64,000 nucleotides of DNA from Corallochytrium limacisporum (Eukaryota; Opisthokonta): contig PDIP01000004.1 in the NCBI GenBank assembly GCA_002811645.1, positions 90,510 to 154,509 on the forward strand. The letters are read 5' to 3'. A program made the translations under genes and the position numbers. A model generated the notes under the pieces. It worked only from the letters and a program-made list of their open reading frames with translations. It did not search any database and was not told the DNA's origin. This document shows positions 32,428 through 39,906 of this stretch, one piece after another. Each line of letters starts with the position of its first letter. Position 1 is the first letter of the stretch.

Positions 32428-33930
32428 TCACGATTTGCTCTTCTTTTCCTTCTTAGACTTCTTACTCTTCTTGTCCTTTTTGTCCTTCTTTTCCTTCTTG
32501 GAGTCCTTCTTCTTCTTGGCGGGTGCTTCGTCTTCGTCTTCGTCGACAGCCTTGCGCTTCTTGCTCTTCTTGCCATCATCGGCGATTTCGAGTTCAACAT
32601 CCATACCGGTCTGTTCCTTCAACTCTTTCATTGCCTCCTCCATGACGTCTACGTTCTTGCGGGGTGCGTCCCCGGTCTCGTAGAATCCAAGGCGTTCCTC
32701 AACCTGCTCCCTCAGTTTCTCACCAAACACAGGGGTGGGAGTGTCCGCGAAGCAGTCAATACGAGAGGCAATGCTGCACTTGTTAGCCAAATAGCGAGAG
32801 ATACGACCTTTGTTCTTGACACCAGCACGGCCAATAAATGAAGAATGGAAGATAAGACCATACTTTGGCGTGTTGGACTTGGTCTTCAAGGCACGGAACA
32901 GAGCCTTCTCGGCACCAAGAATCTGTACAGTAGAAGCGGGGTACTTAGCCAGATTGGTCAAACTGCCAGCGTGCGCAATTAGACGAGCACCGACCAGCTC
33001 TCCGACGAGAGCGCTCAGAGATGGGGCAACAGCTCGCATCTTGGACTTCAAGTACTCGTGCAGCTTCTGACGGTACTGCGCCAGGCTGATTACACGATCA
33101 GCGAAGATATCTATGTTGACCAAGTCAATGTCGGAAATTTCCATACCCATACTGCTCTTAGCCGCGTCAAGAACCTGTTTAGCCTTGCCAGTGTCCATTA
33201 GAATATCTTCCAGTTCCTCGAGGTAGTCGTCGTCACTGCCCTCCATAACTTTAGTACGGCTCTTAATCAATTTCACAACCTTGGCATACATGACGTTGTC
33301 GGGGACAACTTTGACCAATTCCGGGAAATGGTAGCCATACCACTCACGAATGCGCATGGCAAAGGTGTTAACATCCTTATCCAGTTGATCGAGCAAAGAA
33401 ATACTTTGAATAATCATGTTATCCACACGATGCACGTTGAACTTCACTTTACCCCGAGAGTAGGAGTGACCCAGACCGAGCTGCGCTTTTTCCATGTCAC
33501 CATCCTTGAGAGCCTTCAAGAATTTGCTGAAGTACAGGCGGATACCACGAGTGATCTCCTGGACCACGTCGCCGGTTTTGCAAGGGAAGTCAATGGCATC
33601 CTGAATGGCAGAACCAAGACGACCATCACTTACACCTAAAACGGCTTTACTCTTCTTAGAAGACTTCTTGCTCGGCAAATTCAATTCCAGGAAGTTTTCC
33701 AAATCCTTATGCACAATACCGTCAGAAATATCATTAATGTTCTCGAGGGCACTTTGAGCAGATTTAAACGGCATGAAACCCTTCAGTTTCACAACCTTAC
33801 CGAAACGGTCGAAGCTGTTGATGGAAGCCTGGACTTCCTCAGATTTCAGCGCAATTTCCTCATTCTCGTTAACGGAGAAGAGTGCGTAACCCGACGCAGA
33901 CTCGTAAAGGACGTACGCAATGTCAGGCAT
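32428..33930 (-). CDS. NOP56: Box C/D snoRNP core protein NOP56
   Basis: Core protein of box C/D snoRNPs, which guide 2'-O-methylation of rRNA in the nucleolus together with fibrillarin, NOP58 and 15.5K. The 500-residue product has a NOP5NT domain (1-70, starting [20 protein letters not shown]), a coiled coil (about 150-280) including [20 protein letters not shown], and a highly conserved NOP domain (about 285-410) with [20 protein letters not shown], then [20 protein letters not shown] and [10 protein letters not shown]. The end is a KKE/D tail (about 460-500) typical of NOP56/58. The segment [20 protein letters not shown] and the [11 protein letters not shown] ending favour NOP56 over NOP58. 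The frame is intact and starts at an ATG. It is divergent from the PRKRIP1-like gene. Confidence 0.97.
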   Translation of the reverse strand: MPDIAYVLYESASGYALFSVNENEEIALKSEEVQASINSFDRFGKVVKLKGFMPFKSAQSALENINDISDGIVHKDLENFLELNLPSKKSSKKSKAVLGVSDGRLGSAIQDAIDFPCKTGDVVQEITRGIRLYFSKFLKALKDGDMEKAQLGLGHSYSRGKVKFNVHRVDNMIIQSISLLDQLDKDVNTFAMRIREWYGYHFPELVKVVPDNVMYAKVVKLIKSRTKVMEGSDDDYLEELEDILMDTGKAKQVLDAAKSSMGMEISDIDLVNIDIFADRVISLAQYRQKLHEYLKSKMRAVAPSLSALVGELVGARLIAHAGSLTNLAKYPASTVQILGAEKALFRALKTKSNTPKYGLIFHSSFIGRAGVKNKGRISRYLANKCSIASRIDCFADTPTPVFGEKLREQVEERLGFYETGDAPRKNVDVMEEAMKELKEQTGMDVELEIADDGKKSKKRKAVDEDEDEAPAKKKKDSKKEKKDKKDKKSKKSKKEKKSKS

Positions 33931-34895
33931 GTCTGCGAACTAATGAGATAAATAGTGACCTCCCGGACTTAGCAAACCGTGGACACAGATCAAAAATGCC
34001 CACTCGTGTACCTTCAAAAACCTGGTCTATCCTCGGAATCTATGGAATTAAAAGTAACATGCTCCTACGAATATCGACGCCGAACCGTTGCCTCAAGACT
34101 GGGATGCGGGTCAAGAACCGTGCACGCCACTGACAGCAACACGCACCAAAATTCGAAACTCCAGTACACTCCCGAACCCCAGGTGGTGGGTCACCCTGGC
34201 CCTTTCAATACTCGTCCCCCTTGGAACTGGTGTTTACAACGCGGTCCCATCCTGCCGACTTTCGTCTAGTCTGAGCCCCACACACGCACACAAAGTACTG
34301 AGTTTCGGCAGCAAGCACCCCTTTTCCATGTCCTTGGCCTGTGCAGTATGGAGCTTGAACACCAAAACTGACCCACAGCTAATCCACGTGGAGCAGCGGT
34401 CACAAACTCTTGGAACGAGTGGGAGGGCCGCCTGCCCCGTTGCTTTAGGAAGAGAGAGGGCCCCGCGCCCCCACCCCCCCCGGCGGGGGGGAGAGAGCTG
34501 GGCAAGCAATACATTGCCGGTACTGGGAACTCCACAGTGAGACACACAGGCTGCAGTACATTAAGTATTGTTGTTCACTTGGGAGGTAGCCAGCACTGCC
34601 GACTCTCATCCGGAAAGGTCTGAATTCAGATTCGCTATAGAGTTGCGAATTTAGTTGCGGCGTATGGGATCAATTGTGATTTTGGTTTCGCAAAGGTGCT
34701 AACGGCTCGGTTCGTTCATGGAATTGACCTGCGCTTTCAGCTTGAGTGGTAGTACCATGTGAAGCTACTTAAATAATAAAGGACAACCAACCCGAACAGA
34801 AATTCATGCTTGAGATTCGCAGCTGAGGAAAGCGTCTTTGGTCACTTCAATACATATGTGACGCCAGAGGTTCGGGATACGTGCACAGTGTCGCC
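33931..34895. promoter_or_regulatory. Divergent spacer between NOP56 and PRKRIP1-like gene
   Basis: A 965-bp spacer flanked by gene starts on both sides. A C-run/G-run palindrome lies at 34461-34491 (CCCCCACCCCCCCC then GGCGGGGGGG), about 400 bp before the PRKRIP1-like ATG. Small frames across it are compositional. A bidirectional promoter is inferred. Confidence 0.5.
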
Positions 34896-35285
34896 ATGTC
34901 ACCAGCACATCAACTGAGCAAACAGAGAAAGACGATCGAGAAGCTCACGAGAAAGGTCAATCAAGGCAAACCTGTGATCCCTGTAGATGCACCGAGTAAA
35001 CTTTCGTGTACGGACTCGGAGTCCCAGCAGCCGGCCCAGTACAAGTCCTCAGTGGCCGGTGCCAGTTCTGCAGACTTTGACATCTATCGAAATGAGAGGG
35101 ACAGAGAACGGCAACGGTTGGCAGCTCTTGCAGCAGAAAAGCAGAGAGATTTAGAAAACGAAGAGTTTAGAAAAAAACACGAGCAGAATATGAAGGCCAA
35201 CGATGCACGCACGGCAAAGAAGAGGGCCAAGAGAGAAAAGCAGAGACAAAAGCTTCGTGATAAGAAGAAAAGTGCCAAAAGCTGA
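34896..35285 (+). CDS. PRKRIP1: PRKRIP1-like splicing-associated protein
   Basis: A small, highly charged protein of 129 residues. Residues about 52-125 match the PRKRIP1 family (DUF1168): SSADFDIYRNERDRERQRL followed by a long Glu/Lys helix (EKQRDLENEEFRKKHEQN) and the basic motif TAKKRAKREKQRQKLRDKKK. In humans PRKRIP1 is an alpha-helical component of the catalytic (C-complex) spliceosome and binds double-stranded RNA; the yeast counterpart is unclear. I chose the ATG at 34896 (GTCGCCATGTC); an in-frame GTG 15 bases upstream is not used. The protein is shorter at the N-terminus than human PRKRIP1 (184 residues) and lacks its Ser-rich C-terminal tail. The 3' end is 64 bp from the convergent RPA3 gene. 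Confidence 0.8.
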   Translation: MSPAHQLSKQRKTIEKLTRKVNQGKPVIPVDAPSKLSCTDSESQQPAQYKSSVAGASSADFDIYRNERDRERQRLAALAAEKQRDLENEEFRKKHEQNMKANDARTAKKRAKREKQRQKLRDKKKSAKS

Positions 35286-35349
35286 CCCAATTAAAGAAAC
35301 ATGGTAACTGAATGTCACATACTATGGTCTCTATGAAATATGTGTTGTC

Positions 35350-35718
35350 TTAGTCAAAGAACACCTCCTGATACTTGTCCTGGGCCAGCAGGCCGTCGTT
35401 ATAGGTGGGCAGGTCAAAACTGTCTCCAAAACCGGCAAAGACAACGCTGCCATTTTCCAAAGGCTTGACCGATCCGTCCTCATCTGCAATACCGACAACT
35501 TCAACAAACTTGTCCGCGGGAATATCCTGTCCAGGAGAGATATGGACCGTAATGGGAAGCTGGTCGCTGGCAATCAGAGTAATAGATTCTGCAGATTTCT
35601 TGGTGACCTCTCCCACGAGGCGAACAGGAGTTCCAATGAAGCGCCTCATGGTCTGCCCATTCACCCGAGGGCTCTTGGGGAATTGTGTAGGGTTTTCCTG
35701 ACTATCCGGGACGGCCAT
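35350..35718 (-). CDS. RPA3: Replication protein A 14 kDa subunit (RPA3)
   Basis: Smallest subunit of the heterotrimeric RPA ssDNA-binding complex used in replication, repair and recombination. The 122-residue length equals that of human RPA3 (121). It is a single OB-fold: PRVNGQTMRRFIGTPVRLVGEV (strands 1-2, residues 18-39), central strands, KFVEVVGIADEDGSV near residue 70, and FGDSFDLPTYNDGLL near residue 97, which corresponds to the PFDLGLYNEAV block. The C-terminal helix that trimerises with RPA1/RPA2 follows. The start is an ATG. It is divergent from SPEF1 with 897 bp between the start codons. Confidence 0.92.
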   Translation of the reverse strand: MAVPDSQENPTQFPKSPRVNGQTMRRFIGTPVRLVGEVTKKSAESITLIASDQLPITVHISPGQDIPADKFVEVVGIADEDGSVKPLENGSVVFAGFGDSFDLPTYNDGLLAQDKYQEVFFD

Positions 35719-36615
35719 CTTGAAGACTTGTTAGAGATGTTTCGATTCTTTTTCTTCCCTAAGCAAGTAGTTTGCTACAGGAGTATAGCATATGACATAG
35801 CTTCCTTGCTTCGTATGAGTTGTTCCTTTGTTAACACTGATAACAATAAAGTGTCATTGACGATTAAGAGTTGGCTTTGCAGTCACAGGGTAACGGTTTG
35901 AATCTGCACCAACACGGGGCCTCCCCTGTGCTCAGACGGACCGAACATTACCCCTCCTCAGCGAGACCAGCAGCAGAAGAACAGCCATTTTTCGCGCGCG
36001 AACTGTGTGACCCTACCCTACAGGAACCACTGTCCAATTTATTGATTAATTATACGCAATTGTCGAAAGCCCAAAGCGAGGTCGAAGGGTCCGACACAAA
36101 AAGGGGGGGGGGGAAGGGCAACCAAGCCGTTCCCGATGCCAACCGCGGAGAAACTTGCCCAAGTTGGGGAGCCGACGCGGGGTCTTGGAAGGGCATTTGG
36201 GACGGGGGAGTATTGGGGACCGTGAGCGCCTTCACGTTAGTGAGAAGAGTACCCTCCATTGGCATCAGGATAAAACAGTGGTGGATCTCCACATTCCTTC
36301 TAAAGGGGAAGCCAGCAAAACCTTTTTGGCCAAACTTCGATAAACGGATTTCCGCATCCCGAGCGACGAGTACGCGAGCCCATTTTTCTGCAAGCGTGAT
36401 CTTTGCAGATTTCTTGAGATCAGGCCTTGGTACAAAGGGGTTCAGGTGATTGAGTGGCAAACATAGACTCCGTGTTCGAGTCTGTACCCATTATCAGCTG
36501 GAAAGTTTACAGGTATTTCCTCAGATGTAGCCGGGACAGTAGTCGGGGACATGTAGATTTCAAACCTCGTGAGCCATTATCAGCAGACTTCCTGCGACAG
36601 TCAGATCCTTTCATC
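35719..36615. promoter_or_regulatory. Divergent spacer between RPA3 and SPEF1
   Basis: An 897-bp spacer that must contain both promoters. It holds an 11-base G-run at 36103-36113 directly followed by AAGGG, about 500 bp from the SPEF1 ATG. A minus-strand frame at 36050-36460 (137 codons) has no recognised motif and no ATG at its head. Confidence 0.5.
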
Positions 36616-37470
36616 ATGGAGGAAGAAGATCTGCAGCGGTTGTATCTTTGGCTGGACGAGATCCCTCTGTCCCGGCCAAAGCGGAATATCACTCGGGACT
36701 TCAGTGATGGTGTCATGGCCGCAGAGGTGGTCAAGCATTACATTCCCAAAATTGTTGATCTGCACAACTATCCAGCTGCTTCCAATTCAAACATGAAGGC
36801 CAACAACTGGAAGACCTTGAATCAGAAAGTGTTCAAGAAGCTCAACTTTTTTGTTCCAGAAAGCGTAGTTAAGGATGTCGCCAGCTGTAAGCAAGGCGTA
36901 GTCGAAGTGGTTCTGAACAATTTGCGGGTCAAGATCGAGGCGTACGTGCTCAAGCACCAAGGCAACTTGTATCCTCAGCCCGCCGCGCCGGCACCATTCG
37001 GAATGGCACCTATGGGAGCTGTGGCCTACGACCCTTATGGAAGACCAATTGCTGTCCAGCAACCACACCAGCTCATGTCCATGCAGCCCCAGTCCATTTC
37101 CGTACAGAACGAAACGAAGGCGGGGAGAGGAATAGCGCCTATGGCGGGACCGAACAGAGGTGCGGCAGGAGGACGTGCTCCCACAGGAGCGTGGATACCC
37201 ACCCGGTCCGGAGCGGGCAAGGCTAGCTCAGTTGCTAAGGCAAAACCTCAGCAGGTTGCCCACCCACTCACCGAGGAGATGGCAGCCATGGGATTGAGAG
37301 ATGAAGGTCGGCCAATGGATGGCGCTGATGCTGCTTTGGTGGGTGAGCTGAAGGAGATGATTGAGATTCTTCAAAGTAAGGTGAGCAGACTGGAATACCT
37401 CCTCGAAATTAAGGAGAAGCGGGTAGATGAACTGAGCATGCACTTAAAACGTCATGGCATCGACGTGTGA
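36616..37470 (+). CDS. SPEF1: Sperm flagellar protein 1 / CLAMP (SPEF1)
   Basis: A microtubule-associated protein of motile cilia, in the central apparatus, and of epithelial microtubule arrays. The 284-residue product starts with a CH-like domain (about 1-115): EDLQRLYLWLDEIPLSRPKR and NITRDFSDGVMAAEVVKHY match SPEF1 residue by residue, followed by NWKTLNQKVFKKLNF and the GVVEVVLNNLRVKIE helix. A Pro/Gly/Gln-rich linker follows (about 125-210). The C-terminus (about 235-284) is a coiled coil, LKEMIEILQSKVSRLEYLLE, as in the family. I chose the ATG at 36616, which places the CH domain at the N-terminus as in animals; an in-frame GTG at 36454 is rejected. The frame is intact, in contrast with the broken DNALI1 19 kb away. 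Confidence 0.93.
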   Translation: MEEEDLQRLYLWLDEIPLSRPKRNITRDFSDGVMAAEVVKHYIPKIVDLHNYPAASNSNMKANNWKTLNQKVFKKLNFFVPESVVKDVASCKQGVVEVVLNNLRVKIEAYVLKHQGNLYPQPAAPAPFGMAPMGAVAYDPYGRPIAVQQPHQLMSMQPQSISVQNETKAGRGIAPMAGPNRGAAGGRAPTGAWIPTRSGAGKASSVAKAKPQQVAHPLTEEMAAMGLRDEGRPMDGADAALVGELKEMIEILQSKVSRLEYLLEIKEKRVDELSMHLKRHGIDV

Positions 37471-37549
37471 GCATTCAAACCCATCAGGTGGCTAAATATT
37501 GTATGTCTTGTACATTCTTTAATCTTTGGATTTGATTCTCTGTGACGTC

Positions 37550-38383
37550 CTACCAGAACGACTCTTCCTCGTTTGCAGGAGCGGGTGTAGGTTTCGGAGC
37601 GGGCCACTGCGGAGTCGGTGCAATAGGGGCAGTCGCAGGAGCACTCGGAGCGTGGGATTGCGCAGCAGCCCAGGCTGACTTCAAAGGAGCGGCTGCCGGC
37701 TTATAAGGCATGGCTGATGCTTTCGATCTGCGGTGTTTTTCAAGAGCGGCCAGGCGCTCCTTTTCCATCAGCTCCTTCTGCTCCCTTGCTGCTTCCGCCT
37801 TCCGTTGGTTTTGTTTCTGCTTTTTGGTCAAAGCCGCTGGATTGGTGTGGTAAATCTCCTGCACAGACTTTTCCCGTGGCGGTCCCCTCACTCGTTCTGT
37901 CACTGCAGTCCACCCTGGTTCCGCCTCTACGGCCGTGACCGGCGTTGGGGGCTCCACAGCCTTCGTTTTCAGAACTCGTACCACTGGCTTGTCCTCGTCC
38001 TCTGGTGGGAGGTTCCGATCTTCTTTTTTCACTTGCTTTCTTGCTTTCTCTTGTTCCAATTCCGCAGATTTCTTTTGATCAAGTTGTGGGGCATCTTTCT
38101 TGCCGGCATCCGTGTTTTTAGTACCAGTTTTGTCGTGCCTCTTGGACTGAGGTGCCTTCGTAGGGCGGTTTTCCGGTGTCTCTGCCACAGTCTCCGTTGG
38201 GGATTCTCCAGTCTTTTCTGGGTTGGCTTTGTTCTTGTTCTTCTTTTTCTTCTTTTTGGCCTTTCCGTTTTTGGCCTCCTTAGACTCCTCCGGTCCCGCT
38301 GCAGGTTCCGTCTGAGTGTACCAGAAAATGATCAGGCCAATTCCAATAAAGCCGGCAGTCACTGCCTCAATGAACTCAACCAT
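37550..38383 (-). CDS. Single-pass membrane protein with Lys/Glu-rich cytosolic tail, unknown function
   Basis: A 277-residue protein I do not recognise. Residues 5-21 (IEAVTAGFIGIGLIIFW) form one hydrophobic membrane segment directly at the N-terminus, followed by a tail that is very rich in Lys, Glu, Pro and Ala (KAKKKKKKNKNK near residue 37). A compact block EPGWTAVTERVRGPP near residue 155 is followed by a helix LTKKQKQNQRKAEAAREQKE and a Pro/Ala-rich end (NEEESFW). The layout suggests a type III or signal-anchored ER protein with the bulk in the cytosol, perhaps interacting with ribosomes or RNA; this is inference from composition. I chose the ATG at 38383; the frame extends to 38590, but a 57-base GTATGT...CTCAG intron-like segment (38436-38492) lies in that extension. 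Confidence 0.7.
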   Translation of the reverse strand: MVEFIEAVTAGFIGIGLIIFWYTQTEPAAGPEESKEAKNGKAKKKKKKNKNKANPEKTGESPTETVAETPENRPTKAPQSKRHDKTGTKNTDAGKKDAPQLDQKKSAELEQEKARKQVKKEDRNLPPEDEDKPVVRVLKTKAVEPPTPVTAVEAEPGWTAVTERVRGPPREKSVQEIYHTNPAALTKKQKQNQRKAEAAREQKELMEKERLAALEKHRRSKASAMPYKPAAAPLKSAWAAAQSHAPSAPATAPIAPTPQWPAPKPTPAPANEEESFW

Positions 38384-38960
38384 TTTGCTCGTCGCAGTCC
38401 ATATCGTAGCGTGTTTCCAATTGGCAGCATCAATCCTGAGAGTATGTCTCTGATGACTTGATTCCTGAATACTCCAGCGGGGCATGACATACCTTCGACC
38501 ACTGACAGTAGCGGACCGAGGCCGCCTCGCATACCAGCCAAGCCGCGCCATTGTTGGGCTGCTTACAAGTGCGGGCCCACTCTCCCTCACCGCTTGCCTA
38601 CCCCCGGGGGGGAGGGGGGGGTGTTGTTGACCTGTCCGGACAATTTATTGATCTGCGCACGCTCGGCCAGTGCTCAATTCTGAAAGGCCAGACAACATTT
38701 TGAGGGAACCCTGGCTCGCCAGGAGCCAAACAAAAAAGAAATAAACAGGCCCCATCTGCCACCACCAGATCTTATGGGGCAAACTGTGTTGAAATGAAGA
38801 TCCTGTCGCGTTTGCCTCTGACACCTCATCCAGACGTATTCCGCAAAGGTATGTGAAAGTCTTCATGCGACATTTTGGCCAATTCATGAAAATGCTGATA
38901 TATTTTGGGGCCCAAACGCCTTGCCACCCGATTCAGAACAGCAAGATTGCTCAGATCACA
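38384..38960. promoter_or_regulatory. Divergent spacer between membrane protein and methyltransferase
   Basis: A 577-bp spacer, the shortest of the four divergent ones. It contains a C-run/G-run palindrome at 38601-38621 (CCCCC then GGGGGGGAGGGGGGGG), and on both sides candidate 5'-leader introns beginning GTATGT (38849-38954 plus strand; 38436-38492 minus strand). A bidirectional promoter around the palindrome is inferred. Confidence 0.5.
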
Positions 38961-39713
38961 ATGGGATATGAAACCGATGACAAGAAGGAGCACTTTAATG
39001 ACCTGTATAACACAGGCAACCCAGTGCCCTTCAAGACTGAAATAATGGACAGGCTGACGTACATTTGTGATGACTTTACCCGCCAGGAGTTTGACCGTCA
39101 CATTTTGCCGTTTTGCATGCGCAAGTCGGGGGGTGGTGAGACCGTGAACTATGTGGATCTGTGCAGCTGTTTTGGTAATACCTCGATGGCTGTGCTAAGG
39201 GGTATGACCACGGACGAAATCAAAGACAATTGGAGCACTGATGAGAGGTGCGAGACCATCGACAAGCCGACCCGCTTTAAAGTGAAGTGCACTGGCATAG
39301 ATATTTCGAAGAACGCGCTCGCATATGGCAAGCGCGTTGGCCTGTATCAGGAGACACTCAATGCAGACCTCAACCACTTAACGCCCGAGGAGACCGTGAC
39401 TTTGACGAATATAATGTCATCGGCAGATGTGATCCTGAGTACTGCGGCGCTGGTCTACCTTCGCACGAGCACCATCGAAAAGATCTTGAGTGCGTTTGCA
39501 AGCAAAAAAAGTGAGGGCTACGTGATTGTCAACTTCTTGAATCCGTTTTCCATTGAGGAGGCCAACGAAATCAAAAAGATGCTGCTCAAGTATCTTAAGT
39601 TTGAGGGTTCGGTAGCTACACGGCATCGCAAGCTTAGTGAAAAGGAGCGCAAGTCATATCCTGACGAGGAGTGGGCCCTGCTTGAGATTTGGATCCTGTC
39701 CCGCAGAGTGTAG
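38961..39713 (+). CDS. Class I SAM-dependent methyltransferase-like protein
   Basis: A 250-residue protein with a Rossmann-type methyltransferase layout. Motif I is VNYVDLCSCFGNTSMAVLRG (about residues 62-81), motif II is TGIDISKNALAYGKRVGL (about 113-130), an acidic loop with DLNHLTPEE follows, and a motif-IV-like strand SADVILSTAALVYLR lies near 154-168. The C-terminal half has GYVIVNFLNPFSIEEANEIK. The substrate cannot be told; motif I is atypical (DLCSCFGN instead of DxGxGxG), and the family is one I associate more with bacteria, so transfer is possible. I chose the ATG at 38961 (ACAATGGG). The frame is open to 38865, but that extension holds a GTATGT...GCTCAG intron-like segment. The gene converges with the cathepsin gene, 193 bp downstream. 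Confidence 0.72.
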   Translation: MGYETDDKKEHFNDLYNTGNPVPFKTEIMDRLTYICDDFTRQEFDRHILPFCMRKSGGGETVNYVDLCSCFGNTSMAVLRGMTTDEIKDNWSTDERCETIDKPTRFKVKCTGIDISKNALAYGKRVGLYQETLNADLNHLTPEETVTLTNIMSSADVILSTAALVYLRTSTIEKILSAFASKKSEGYVIVNFLNPFSIEEANEIKKMLLKYLKFEGSVATRHRKLSEKERKSYPDEEWALLEIWILSRRV

Positions 39714-39730
39714 GGGAATGCCCTCAGCTT

Positions 39731-39786
39731 ACACGTACACACACGCGCGCACACACACACATACACACACATATATATATATATAT
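39731..39786. repeat. (CA)n/(TA)n microsatellite
   Basis: An impure CA tract runs into a TA tract in the convergent spacer just after the methyltransferase stop codon. Confidence 0.9.
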
Positions 39787-39906
39787 CCATATATGCATAT
39801 TCACAAGCATAGGTTCAAAAGGAAGTATGTATTCTACTTGTAACATGTACATTGGAACAGGCATCATGCTGACTGTTGGAATGCGTGGGATCTACCCCAA
39901 AAGTTT

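Noticed and set aside
36050-36460. 137-codon minus-strand frame between RPA3 and SPEF1
   Set aside because: No ATG at its head, no motif, and it overlaps a G-run and an opposite-strand frame of equal quality.
36454-36615. N-terminal extension of SPEF1 from a GTG
   Set aside because: Animal SPEF1 proteins begin directly at the CH domain, and an ATG in the right place exists at 36616.
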